Origin: Streptomyces pseudovenezuelae | Lineage (GTDB): Bacteria; Actinomycetota; Actinomycetes; Streptomycetales; Streptomycetaceae | DNA length: 34,680 nucleotides | Assembly (NCBI RefSeq): GCF_001513955.1 | Contig: NZ_KQ948146.1 | Location: 925,525 to 960,204, forward strand | Direction: 5' to 3' | Part shown: in pieces, positions 7,056 through 14,717 of the stretch | Position numbering within the stretch: position 1 is the first letter of the stretch | Layout of the letters: the number at the start of each line of letters is the position of its first letter | Notes under the pieces: model-generated | What the model was told of the DNA's origin: nothing | Databases searched by the model: none | Seen by the model: only the letters and a program-made list of their open reading frames with translations | Translations under genes and position numbers: made by a program

Positions 7056-9092
7056 TCACCGTGCCGAGGTCACCGCCGGTGCCGGCGCGTACCCCGTCGG
7101 GCGGGCCGTGAAGGTGCCGCGGCCCTGCGTCCGGCTGCGCAACCTCGTCGCGTAGCCGAAGAGTTCGGCCAGCGGCACGGTCGCCGTGACGACCGCCGAA
7201 CCGCCGCGCGCGGCCGAGCCCGAGACCCGGCCGCGGCGGGCGGCGAGGTCGCCGAGCACCGCGCCGACGGCGTCCCCGGGCACGGTGACCGTGACCTCGA
7301 CGACCGGTTCCAGGAGGACCATCGCGCAGGCGCGCAGGGCCTCCCGCAGGCCGAACCGGCCCGCGGTGCGGAAGGCCGTGTCCGAGGAGTCCTTCACATG
7401 GGTCGACCCGTCCGTGAGGGTGACGCGCAGCCCCGTCACCGGGTGCCCGCCGAGCGGCCCCTCGGCCAGGGCGTCCCGGCAGTCGGCCTCGACCGCGCGG
7501 ACGTACTCCTGCGGGACGCGCCCGCCCACGACCGTGGAACGGAACTCGAAGGCCGCCTCCGAGGGTTCGACGTCGAGGACGACATGCGCGAACTGCCCCG
7601 CTCCACCGTCCTGTTTGACGTGCCGGTGGACCAGCCCGGAGACCCCGCGCCCGACCGTCTCGCGGTGACTCACCCTCGGCCGACCGACGTCGATGACCAT
7701 CCCGTGCTCACGCCGCACCTTCTCCACCGCGACCTCCAGATGCAGTTCACCCATCCCGGACAGCAGGGTCTGACCGGTCTCGGCGTCCGTGCGGACGACC
7801 AGTGAGGGGTCCTCCTCGGCCAGTCGGGCGAGCGCCGAGGCCAACCGGTCGGTGTCCACGGACCGGCTGGCCTCGACGGCCACCGACACGACCGGCTCGG
7901 CCACGCTCGGCGGTTCGAGCACGAGCGGGGCGTCCGGCGCGCACAAAGTCGAGCCGGCGCGGGCGGACTTCAGCCCGACCAGGGCGACGATGTCGCCGGC
8001 GACCGCCCGTTCCAACGGCGCGTGCCGGTCGGCCTGCACCCGCAGGATCCGTCCGACGCGCTCGGTGCGCCGCGCGCCCGCGGCCCACACGGTGGCTCCC
8101 TTCTCGATCGTTCCCGAGTACACGCGTACGTACGTCAGCCGTCCCGTGGCCGTGGCGTTCACCTTGAACGCCAGCGCCGCGAGGGGCGCCGCCGGATCGC
8201 TGGGCCGTTCCTCGCCGTTCTCGCCGCGGACGGCGGGTACGTCGAGCGGTGAGGGCAGATACGCCACGACCGCGTCCAGCAACGGCTCGACACCGCGGTT
8301 GCGGTAGGCCGAGCCGCACAGGACGACCACACCGTCGCCGCTGCGGGTGAGGTCCCGCAGGGCGGCGGTGAGGGTGCCGGCGGAAAGGGTCTCCCGATCG
8401 CAGAACTCCTCCAGGGCGGCGGGGTGGCGCTCGGCGACAGCCTCCTCCAGGAGCCGGCGGCGCTTGAGCGCTTCCTCGCGAAGAGCGTCGGGCACCGGTC
8501 CGTCCTGCGCCGCCTCACCGGAGTCGGACCAGGTCAGCGCCCGCATCCGGACCAGGTCGACGACGCCGGTGAAGGAGTCCTCGCGGCCGATGGGCAACTG
8601 CACGACCAGCGGGGCCGGATGCAGCCGTCGCCGGATCGAGTCGACGGCCGCGTCCAGGTCGGCGCCCGCGCGGTCCAGCTTGTTGACGAAGGCGATCCTC
8701 GGCACACCGTGCCGGTCCGCCTGCCGCCACACCGACTCGCTCTGCGGCTCCACGCCCGCGACCGCGTCGAACACCGCGACCGCCCCGTCGAGCACCCGGA
8801 GCGAACGCTCCACCTCGTCGGCGAAGTCGACGTGCCCCGGGGTGTCGATCAGGTTGAGGCGGTGCCCGTCCCACGCGCAGCTCACGGCCGCGGCGAAGAT
8901 GGTGATCCCGCGGTCCCGCTCCTGCGGGTCGAAGTCGGTGACGGTCGTGCCGTCGTGGACCTCACCGCGCTTGTGCGTGGTTCCGGTGGCGAACAGGATC
9001 CGCTCGGTGACGGTGGTCTTGCCCGCGTCGACGTGGGCGAGGATGCCGAGGTTGCGGACGACGGAGAGCAGTTCGAGGTGGTGGGTGCGCAC
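7056..9092 (-). CDS. fusB: Elongation factor G paralogue (EF-G2/FusB-like)
   Basis: A 678-aa translational GTPase. All G motifs are present: AHVDAGKTT (G1), DTPGHVDF (G3), VNKLDRAGAD (G4) and CGSAYRNRG (G5). Switch I reads RDRGITIFAAA instead of the RGITITSAA usual in housekeeping EF-G. Domains II-V follow, with GMGELHLEVAVEKVRREHGM in domain III and a C-terminal domain V ending near GYATRLRSRTQGRGTF. No rps or tuf genes lie nearby, so it is a stand-alone second EF-G. It also resembles Tet(M)-type ribosome-protection proteins, but length and domain IV text fit EF-G better. The GTG at 9092 is preferred over an ATG 60 nt upstream because GAAAGG precedes it by about 9 nt and the protein then starts directly at the G domain. 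Confidence 0.85.
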   Translation of the reverse strand: MRTHHLELLSVVRNLGILAHVDAGKTTVTERILFATGTTHKRGEVHDGTTVTDFDPQERDRGITIFAAAVSCAWDGHRLNLIDTPGHVDFADEVERSLRVLDGAVAVFDAVAGVEPQSESVWRQADRHGVPRIAFVNKLDRAGADLDAAVDSIRRRLHPAPLVVQLPIGREDSFTGVVDLVRMRALTWSDSGEAAQDGPVPDALREEALKRRRLLEEAVAERHPAALEEFCDRETLSAGTLTAALRDLTRSGDGVVVLCGSAYRNRGVEPLLDAVVAYLPSPLDVPAVRGENGEERPSDPAAPLAALAFKVNATATGRLTYVRVYSGTIEKGATVWAAGARRTERVGRILRVQADRHAPLERAVAGDIVALVGLKSARAGSTLCAPDAPLVLEPPSVAEPVVSVAVEASRSVDTDRLASALARLAEEDPSLVVRTDAETGQTLLSGMGELHLEVAVEKVRREHGMVIDVGRPRVSHRETVGRGVSGLVHRHVKQDGGAGQFAHVVLDVEPSEAAFEFRSTVVGGRVPQEYVRAVEADCRDALAEGPLGGHPVTGLRVTLTDGSTHVKDSSDTAFRTAGRFGLREALRACAMVLLEPVVEVTVTVPGDAVGAVLGDLAARRGRVSGSAARGGSAVVTATVPLAELFGYATRLRSRTQGRGTFTARPTGYAPAPAVTSAR

Positions 9093-9154
9093 GGCCCATG
9101 GCCTTTCGGGTGCGGTGATGACAGGGCTGCGCGATGACCCGTACGACGACATGA

Positions 9155-9177
9155 CGGCACGTCACATATGCGTGCCG
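9155..9177. promoter_or_regulatory. Inverted repeat, possible operator
   Basis: Arms CGGCACG and CGTGCCG flank TCACATATG, about 65 nt upstream of the preferred EF-G2 start. A regulator cannot be named. Confidence 0.4.
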
Positions 9178-9264
9178 CGGCGATAGTTGACCGTTCAGAC
9201 AGTCGTCGCGGGCGTCCGGTGCCGGCCGCGCAGCGGGCACCGGAGGGGCGAGGACACGAGGATC

Positions 9265-9278
9265 ACGTCGTACGACGT
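9265..9278. promoter_or_regulatory. Perfect 14-bp palindrome
   Basis: ACGTCGTACGACGT is fully self-complementary and lies about 170 nt upstream of the EF-G2 start. It could be an operator; chance is possible in such GC-rich DNA. Confidence 0.35.
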
Positions 9279-9393
9279 CCGGGGAACGGCGACAGCTGTG
9301 CGCACGCACATGGCCGTACTCCCCTCACTCGTCGTCCTTGGTGATGGCGAGTGTAGGGAGCCGGCCGGTGTCGGCGCACCGGGTTTTCCGCGG

Positions 9394-10500
9394 TCAGCGG
9401 CGCAGACCCTGGAGGCCGTCGTAGGCGGACATGACGAGGTCCATGCCCCGGGTGTCCTCGGCGGGTTCACGCATCTGGTCGGTCGCGTACGCGACCACCA
9501 TGCGGGCCTCGGGGTCGATCACGACCAGGGAGCCGCCCCAGCCGCCCCAGCCGAAGGAGGTCCCGAAGAGGCCGAAGCCGAGACCGTAGCGCTGTGTCAT
9601 GCCGATCACGCAGTCCTCGCCGCTGAACTGCTCCTCGCGGGCGCGCTCGGCTCCCGCCGCCGACAGCAGCCGGACACCGCCGACCGTCCCTCGGCAGGCG
9701 AGCGCAGACTGGACGAGCGCGACCGAGCGGGCGTTGCCGAACCCACTCGCGGCGGGGATCTGGGCGCGCCGCCACGCCACGCTGTTGGCGTCCCTGACAC
9801 GCATCGCGGTCCCCGCAGCGGGTGTCGCGTCGGGCCCCGGCGCGCTCGCGGTGTAGTCCTCGTCCCGGCCGGGCGGCGGGACGGTACGGGCGACCCGGTG
9901 GTCGTGTTCGGCGGGGAGTCCGATGTGGAAGTCGGCACCGAGGGGGCCGGTGACCTCCTGGGCGAGGAACTCGCCGAGCGTGCGGCCGGTGATCCGGCGC
10001 ACGACCTCGCCGACCAGGAAGCCCTGGGTGAGCGAGTGGTAGCCGGCCGCGGTGCCGGGCTCCCACAGGAGCGGCTGGGCGGCGAGCCGGGAGGTGGCGG
10101 CGGACCAGTCGTAGAGCTCCTCGACCGGGCCCTCCCAGTGGGGCAGGCCGGCGGTGTGCGACAGCAGGTGCCGTACCAGCACCTTGTCCTTTCCGGCGGC
10201 GGCGAACTCCGGCCAGTACCGGGCGACCTGGGCGTCCAGGTCGAGGTCGCCGCGGTCGGCGAGGATCAGCGCGCACAGCGCCGTCATCGTCTTGGTCGTG
10301 GAGAACACGTTGGTGATCGTGTCCCGCTCCCACGGGGCGGTCCGGCCGGCGTCGGCGAAGCCGCCCCAGACGTCCACCACCGGTTCACCGTCCACGAAGA
10401 CGGCCACCGACCCTCCCACGTCCCCCTCGTCCAACAGCGCCGCCAGCCCGGTGGGTACCGCGGAGAACAGCTCGTCGTACGTGCCCTGGATGTCGGCCAT
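9394..10500 (-). CDS. Serine hydrolase of the beta-lactamase/penicillin-binding (class C) fold
   Basis: A 368-aa protein of the EstB/class C beta-lactamase family. The catalytic SxxK is STTK within NVFSTTKTMTALCAL near residue 65, and the Tyr motif YHS occurs in GTAAGYHSLTQGFLVGE. In place of KTG the third motif region reads GWGGWGGS, typical of esterase-like members. The family text RHLLSHTAGLPHWEG is also present. No Sec signal is evident, so it is probably cytosolic; esterase or D-amino peptidase activity is more likely than antibiotic resistance. The ATG at 10500 is preferred over an in-frame TTG at 10536. It is divergent from the NB-ARC protein gene and does not form an obvious operon. 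Confidence 0.85.
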   Translation of the reverse strand: MADIQGTYDELFSAVPTGLAALLDEGDVGGSVAVFVDGEPVVDVWGGFADAGRTAPWERDTITNVFSTTKTMTALCALILADRGDLDLDAQVARYWPEFAAAGKDKVLVRHLLSHTAGLPHWEGPVEELYDWSAATSRLAAQPLLWEPGTAAGYHSLTQGFLVGEVVRRITGRTLGEFLAQEVTGPLGADFHIGLPAEHDHRVARTVPPPGRDEDYTASAPGPDATPAAGTAMRVRDANSVAWRRAQIPAASGFGNARSVALVQSALACRGTVGGVRLLSAAGAERAREEQFSGEDCVIGMTQRYGLGFGLFGTSFGWGGWGGSLVVIDPEARMVVAYATDQMREPAEDTRGMDLVMSAYDGLQGLRR

Positions 10501-10627
10501 GCCGGTATTGAGCCCGTCCGGAACCGGCGCAGTCAACCGAATTTGCGCGCCGACGATGGATATCGATCACACGTGCGGAAAGGATCCGTTCTGGAGCTTG
10601 TACTTACACACAGTGGGGGGCGCACAC

Positions 10628-12826
10628 GTGCGGAGCCACGAGCTCAGGTCGGACAACGAGTTGAGTGGCACGGTGCACGGTCCGACCATCCAGGCAGGTT
10701 CGGTGTACGGCGGCATTCGCATCGGCTCGGACCCGCGTGACCTGAGTCCGTCGCCCTGGCAGCTTCCACCGCCGGTGCATGTGATCGACCGGTCGAAGGA
10801 ATTCGAGGCTCTGGAGCGGCACCGGGCCCGTGCCGTGCGGGAGGAGCGCCCCGCGCTGGCCGCGGTGAGCGGCCTGGGCGGGGTCGGGAAGACCACCCTC
10901 GCGCTGAAATGGCTGCATACCCTGCGGCCGCACTTCCCGGCCGGTCAGCTCTACGCGGACCTGGGTGCGCAGGCGCCTGACGGTCCGGCGCTCCCCGAAG
11001 AGGTGCTCGGGCGGTTTCTGCGAGGCCTCGGAGTCCCCCCGCGCCAGGTGCCGGTGACGCTCGCGGAGCGGATGACCCTGTACAGATCCCTGACCGCCGA
11101 CCGGCGTCTCGTCGTACTGCTCGACGACGCCTCGACCGCGGCCCAGGTGCGCCCGTTGCTGCCGGCCGGCCGCAGCGTGACGGCGGTGACCAGCCGCAGC
11201 CGCCTGCCCGGCCTGACCGTGGACGGCTGCTACCCCGTCCACGTGGAACCTCTCGACCCCGAGGCGGCGGTCGAACTCCTGGCGGACACCCTGTCCGACG
11301 ACCGGGTGGCCGCTCAGCCCGACGACGCGCGGACCCTTGTCGAGTTGTGCGCCGGGCTGCCGCTGGCCGTGCGGGTCGCCGGGGCCCGGCTGGCGGCACG
11401 GCCGGAACGACGTATCACCACGATGGTCCGCGCGCTTGCCGAGGAGCGCGACCGGCTGGAGGTGCTGGGCATCGACGGCGACCACGATGTGCGCGCGGCG
11501 CTCGACCTGTCGTACCGGACGCTGCCGCCTCCCGCAGCCCGGCTCTACCGGCTGCTGGGACTGCATCCCGGTCCGGAGTTCGCGAGTCCGGTGGCGGTGG
11601 CGGTACTCGCCGGCGAAGGGAACGCGGCACAACTGCTCGACACCCTGCACGAGGCGAGCCTGCTCCTGGACGCCGGAGAGGAGCGTCACCGGTTTCACGA
11701 CCTCGTCCGCCTGCACGCCGCCGCCAAGGCACGGGCGGACGAGCCCGGGCAGGAGCGTGAGCGGGCGCTGCGCCGTATCGCCGACCACTATCTGGCGAGC
11801 GCCACCCGGGCCGAGGAGGTCATCGATCCTCAGCACCGCACGATGGCCCGCGACTACGGTCCCGGACCGGTGGTCACGGCGGAGTCCGGACACGATCCGG
11901 AGTCCTCGCTCGACTGGCTGGAGCGGGAGCTGCCCAATCTGATGGCCGTGATCCGTCAGTCCCGCGCTGCCGGCTTCCCGAGCGTCGGGTGGCAGCTCGC
12001 CGACGCCCTGTGGCCCCTGTTCCTGCGCCGCAAGTTCTACGACGACTGGCTTGCCGCACACGAGGAAGGGCTGGCTGCGGCCGAGGAGTCGGGGGACTCC
12101 GATGCCGCGTGCCGGATGCTCACCTCCGGCGGCGTGGGGCAGCTCGGTGCCGGGAACCACGATCGGGCTCTGGAGATGTTCGAACACGCGGCCCAGCTCT
12201 TCGAGGAAGCCGGAGACCGACTCGGCCGGGCCCGCACACTCAACTACCGTGGACTCGCCCTGCAGCGCCTCGGCCGCCTCGACGAAGCCGCCGGTCTCTT
12301 CCGGCGCGCCACCGTGGAACTGCCGGCGTGCGGTGACTCGCGGGCCGCGGCCCTGGCCCGGCTGAACCTCGGTGACGTCGTGCTCGCCACCGGGCCTCCG
12401 CAGGAGGCTGCCCGCCACGCCCGTGCCGCCCGGTGCGCGCTTCTGGAGGCGGGCGACACGTACAACACGGCGCGGGCGGCCATCCTGCTGGGGCGTGCGC
12501 ACCTCGCCCAGGACGAGTTCGACCAGGCGCACGAGCATCTCTCCGTCGCGCTGGCGGCGCTGCGTGGACTGACCGCGCACTACGAGATGGCCCACGCCAC
12601 AGTAGGCCTGGCCGAAATCGCCGAGCGGCGTGGGCACGCTCACATGGCCCGCGCGCACTACCAGGAGGCTCTGGAGCTCTATACCTCCGTGGGCCGGTCG
12701 GCATCGACGCAGGCGGAGTCCGCGCGACAGAGACTGGGGCAACTGGAGAGCGGCGAGTCCGAGCCTCACAGGCAGAGCGACGATCCGAATCCCCCGGCGG
12801 ACAGCCCTGCCACGAGCCAGGAATGA
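10628..12826 (+). CDS. NB-ARC-TPR (NLR-like) protein with N-terminal BASS/RHIM-like amyloid motif
   Basis: A 732-aa STAND NTPase. Residues 10-32 carry a Gly/Asn/Gln-rich motif, NELSGTVHGPTIQAG followed by SVYGG, which matches the N-x-x-S-G-x-V ... Q-A-G pattern of bacterial amyloid signalling sequences. The NB-ARC domain follows with Walker A GLGGVGKTT at 82-90, Walker B RLVVLLDDAS near 160-168 and the CAGLPLAVR box near 240. From about residue 440 a run of TPR helices begins (ALEMFEHAAQLFEEAGDRLG, YRGLALQRLGRLDEAAGLFR and others). There is no DNA-binding domain, unlike AfsR-type relatives, so it is more likely a sensor than a transcription factor. The GTG at 10628 was chosen because GGGGGG lies 7 nt upstream; an ATG at 10556 and a GTG at 10613 are alternatives. 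The 3' end overlaps the convergent unknown gene by 61 bp. Confidence 0.85.
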   Translation: MRSHELRSDNELSGTVHGPTIQAGSVYGGIRIGSDPRDLSPSPWQLPPPVHVIDRSKEFEALERHRARAVREERPALAAVSGLGGVGKTTLALKWLHTLRPHFPAGQLYADLGAQAPDGPALPEEVLGRFLRGLGVPPRQVPVTLAERMTLYRSLTADRRLVVLLDDASTAAQVRPLLPAGRSVTAVTSRSRLPGLTVDGCYPVHVEPLDPEAAVELLADTLSDDRVAAQPDDARTLVELCAGLPLAVRVAGARLAARPERRITTMVRALAEERDRLEVLGIDGDHDVRAALDLSYRTLPPPAARLYRLLGLHPGPEFASPVAVAVLAGEGNAAQLLDTLHEASLLLDAGEERHRFHDLVRLHAAAKARADEPGQERERALRRIADHYLASATRAEEVIDPQHRTMARDYGPGPVVTAESGHDPESSLDWLERELPNLMAVIRQSRAAGFPSVGWQLADALWPLFLRRKFYDDWLAAHEEGLAAAEESGDSDAACRMLTSGGVGQLGAGNHDRALEMFEHAAQLFEEAGDRLGRARTLNYRGLALQRLGRLDEAAGLFRRATVELPACGDSRAAALARLNLGDVVLATGPPQEAARHARAARCALLEAGDTYNTARAAILLGRAHLAQDEFDQAHEHLSVALAALRGLTAHYEMAHATVGLAEIAERRGHAHMARAHYQEALELYTSVGRSASTQAESARQRLGQLESGESEPHRQSDDPNPPADSPATSQE

Positions 12827-13197
12827 GCCAACGAGGCCACCGTCCCCCATCTGTCCGTCGGTTGCTCAGGTCCGCGGGCTCCGAACTCGATCACCCCTCC
12901 GTTCGGACCGAACCGGATCCAGCAGCGGGGACCGCAGTACACCGCCACCACGAGGGCACCCGGATGCGCGGTCGCCGCCTCGACGGCCGCGCTCGCTCCT
13001 GTGCCGTGCCCGATCAGCACGTCGCCGAGCCGGGACCAACGCCTCGGTGCGGGAAGCCGCACTCTGACGTGCTCGTCCACTGCAGGGGCCCCGGTGACCG
13101 GGTGGAGCAGGACGGTGCGGATCCGGTCCACCGGACCGTACGACCTCGTCCCCGAAGACACCACCGTGCGGAGCACGACTGCGGCAAGCTTCGTCAT
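12766..13197 (-). CDS. Hypothetical protein, 143 aa
   Basis: I do not recognise this protein. It starts MTKLAAVVLRTVVSSGTRSY and has an alternating hydrophobic middle, RLGDVLIGHGTGASAAVEAA, then ALVVAVYCGPRCWIRFGPNG, suggesting a small alpha/beta fold with two cysteines. Its ATG at 13197 overlaps the stop codon of the upstream transferase-like gene (ATGA), which is good evidence that it is translated. Its last 61 bp lie antisense to the 3' end of the NB-ARC-TPR gene. Because it is coupled to the transferase-like gene, a role in the same process is likely, but the process is unknown. Confidence 0.65.
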   Translation of the reverse strand: MTKLAAVVLRTVVSSGTRSYGPVDRIRTVLLHPVTGAPAVDEHVRVRLPAPRRWSRLGDVLIGHGTGASAAVEAATAHPGALVVAVYCGPRCWIRFGPNGGVIEFGARGPEQPTDRWGTVASLAHSWLVAGLSAGGFGSSLCL

Positions 13198-14450
13198 GGC
13201 GCCGCCACACTGCCCGGTTCGTCGTAGCGCACGGTGAGCGGGAGGCGTGCAGGCTGTGTCGTCGCCCGTGTGGTGGGGGCCCGTAATCGCAATTTGCGGT
13301 ACAGCAGCGCGCGCATCCTCCGTTCGAACCGGCCGGGCTCCGAGGTGATGCGAGCTGCCACCCGCTCGCATCGGTGCGAACGCCAGGACGCGGAGCTCCG
13401 CCTGAGCTGTGGCCGCAGTGGGCGGTCCCCGCGCAGCCGGGGCGCGAAGGACATGAGTTCGGCGAGTGGTGAGCCCGGATCCACGTCGGCGTCGGGCCGG
13501 CCCGCCATGAGTATGGGTACTCCGGTCATCGCGCCGTAGAGAGAGACCGAGCCGTGATCGCCCACGATGTAGTCGGCGGCTACGAGCGCTCCGGTCCAGT
13601 CTCCGTGCGGGCTGACCAGGGTCAGTCCGGCGCGGGCCAGCCCGGCGAGCCAGGAACGGACCTGCCAGTGGCCGTGCGCGTTCCAGACGTGCGGATGCAG
13701 GAGCGCGGCGATCCGGAACTCGTCCCGGGGCAGTTCACCCACCAGCCGTTCCAACAAGTCCCACCCCTGCCCGAGGAGGGAGTCGGGCCCCCAGGTGGAA
13801 CAGACCAGCACCAGCCGCTGCCCGGCTCGCACGCCCAGTGCGTCGCGGTAAAGGGCCTTGAGCGGAAGGCTGACGGCGATACGGTCGAAACAGGGGTCGC
13901 CCACGACTTCGGCCACCGGCAGGGCCTCGGGGCATTCGCGACCGAGCCTGGTCAGTTCTTCTTGATGGGCCAGTACGACCACCTCGGGCACCACCGCACC
14001 GTCTCGTACGAGTCGCTGCCTGCTGAGGCCGTAGACACCGCGCTGCGCCGCGGGTCGCCCGCTTCGGGCAGCCGACGCGATCTTGTTGTGTCCGGCACCG
14101 TGCGGCAGCACGATCACGGGTGTCTGGAGTTCGTGCAGGCTGCCGTGGCTGGCGGCCAGACCGAGGTCGAAGTCCGTCTGCACCGCCTGGCTCCAAGGCA
14201 GCACCAGACCCCTCAATCTCCCCAGGAACTCCGCCACTCCGTTACTGAACACGTCCGGTGCCTGGGTGAAGAAGACCTGCACCCGGACGTCGCCCTCCAG
14301 CAGGCGTATCGCGTCGAGCAGCCGCTGCCCCGCGATCACCGTGTGCACCACGACCAGGACGCGCCTGCGGGGCCTGCGGGTGGCCCAGCGTTCGACGTCG
14401 AGGCGTACCGGCACATGGCGCCAGTGCGGCTCGGACACTGTCACAGTCAT
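13194..14450 (-). CDS. GT-B-like transferase (CDP-glycerol glycerophosphotransferase-like), contains a TTA codon
   Basis: A 418-aa protein with a two-lobed sugar/glycerol-phosphate transferase layout. The N-terminal lobe has RRVLVVVHTVIAGQRLLDAI and the loop TPVIVLPHGAGHNK. The C-terminal lobe has RLVLVCSTWGPDSLLGQGW, AALLHPHVWNAHGHW and the stretch ADYIVGDHGSVSLYGAMTG, which recalls the nucleotide-binding region of TagF/TagB-like enzymes. Similarity is at the level of pattern, so the exact reaction is open. The ATG at 14450 has an excellent GGGGGAG 7 nt upstream, better than ATG 14477. Codon 389 is TTA (13286-13284), so full-length translation in Streptomyces should need bldA tRNA. It is divergent from the SARP gene, which also has a TTA codon, and is coupled to the 143-aa gene. 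Confidence 0.65.
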   Translation of the reverse strand: MTVTVSEPHWRHVPVRLDVERWATRRPRRRVLVVVHTVIAGQRLLDAIRLLEGDVRVQVFFTQAPDVFSNGVAEFLGRLRGLVLPWSQAVQTDFDLGLAASHGSLHELQTPVIVLPHGAGHNKIASAARSGRPAAQRGVYGLSRQRLVRDGAVVPEVVVLAHQEELTRLGRECPEALPVAEVVGDPCFDRIAVSLPLKALYRDALGVRAGQRLVLVCSTWGPDSLLGQGWDLLERLVGELPRDEFRIAALLHPHVWNAHGHWQVRSWLAGLARAGLTLVSPHGDWTGALVAADYIVGDHGSVSLYGAMTGVPILMAGRPDADVDPGSPLAELMSFAPRLRGDRPLRPQLRRSSASWRSHRCERVAARITSEPGRFERRMRALLYRKLRLRAPTTRATTQPARLPLTVRYDEPGSVAAP

Positions 14451-14717
14451 CGTTGAACTCCCCCGGTTCTCCTTCATGCCTTCACGGCCGCGGAAACGCC
14501 GGCCGATGACAGAAGCGTGCCCGGGCGTCCGGATGGCGGGCTTGCAGAAATCCTGCACTCCTGCGCGACCGGGCATCGAAGGCGACGTGCGCCCCCTCAC
14601 GCTCCGGTGCGCCTGTGTGTTCGCCCCCGGATCCCACAGAACTGTGACCCGAAGCGCTGGACAAACGTGCGAGCACTGCCGAAGTTTCAGGAAGGGGCAC
14701 ACCCACCGGGGGTGATC

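Larger units (their letters stand above)
9093..9393. other. Intergenic region upstream of the EF-G paralogue, with palindromes
   Basis: No gene is supported here. The region separates two minus-strand genes and should contain the EF-G2 promoter. It contains a 7-bp inverted repeat with a 9-nt spacer (9155-9161 and 9171-9177) and a perfect 14-bp palindrome at 9265-9278, both listed below. Confidence 0.6.

Noticed and set aside
7056..9092. Reading the EF-G paralogue as a tetracycline-resistance ribosomal protection protein
   Set aside because: Domain order, length and C-terminal text fit EF-G2/FusB; no Tet(M)-type domain IV loop was recognised.
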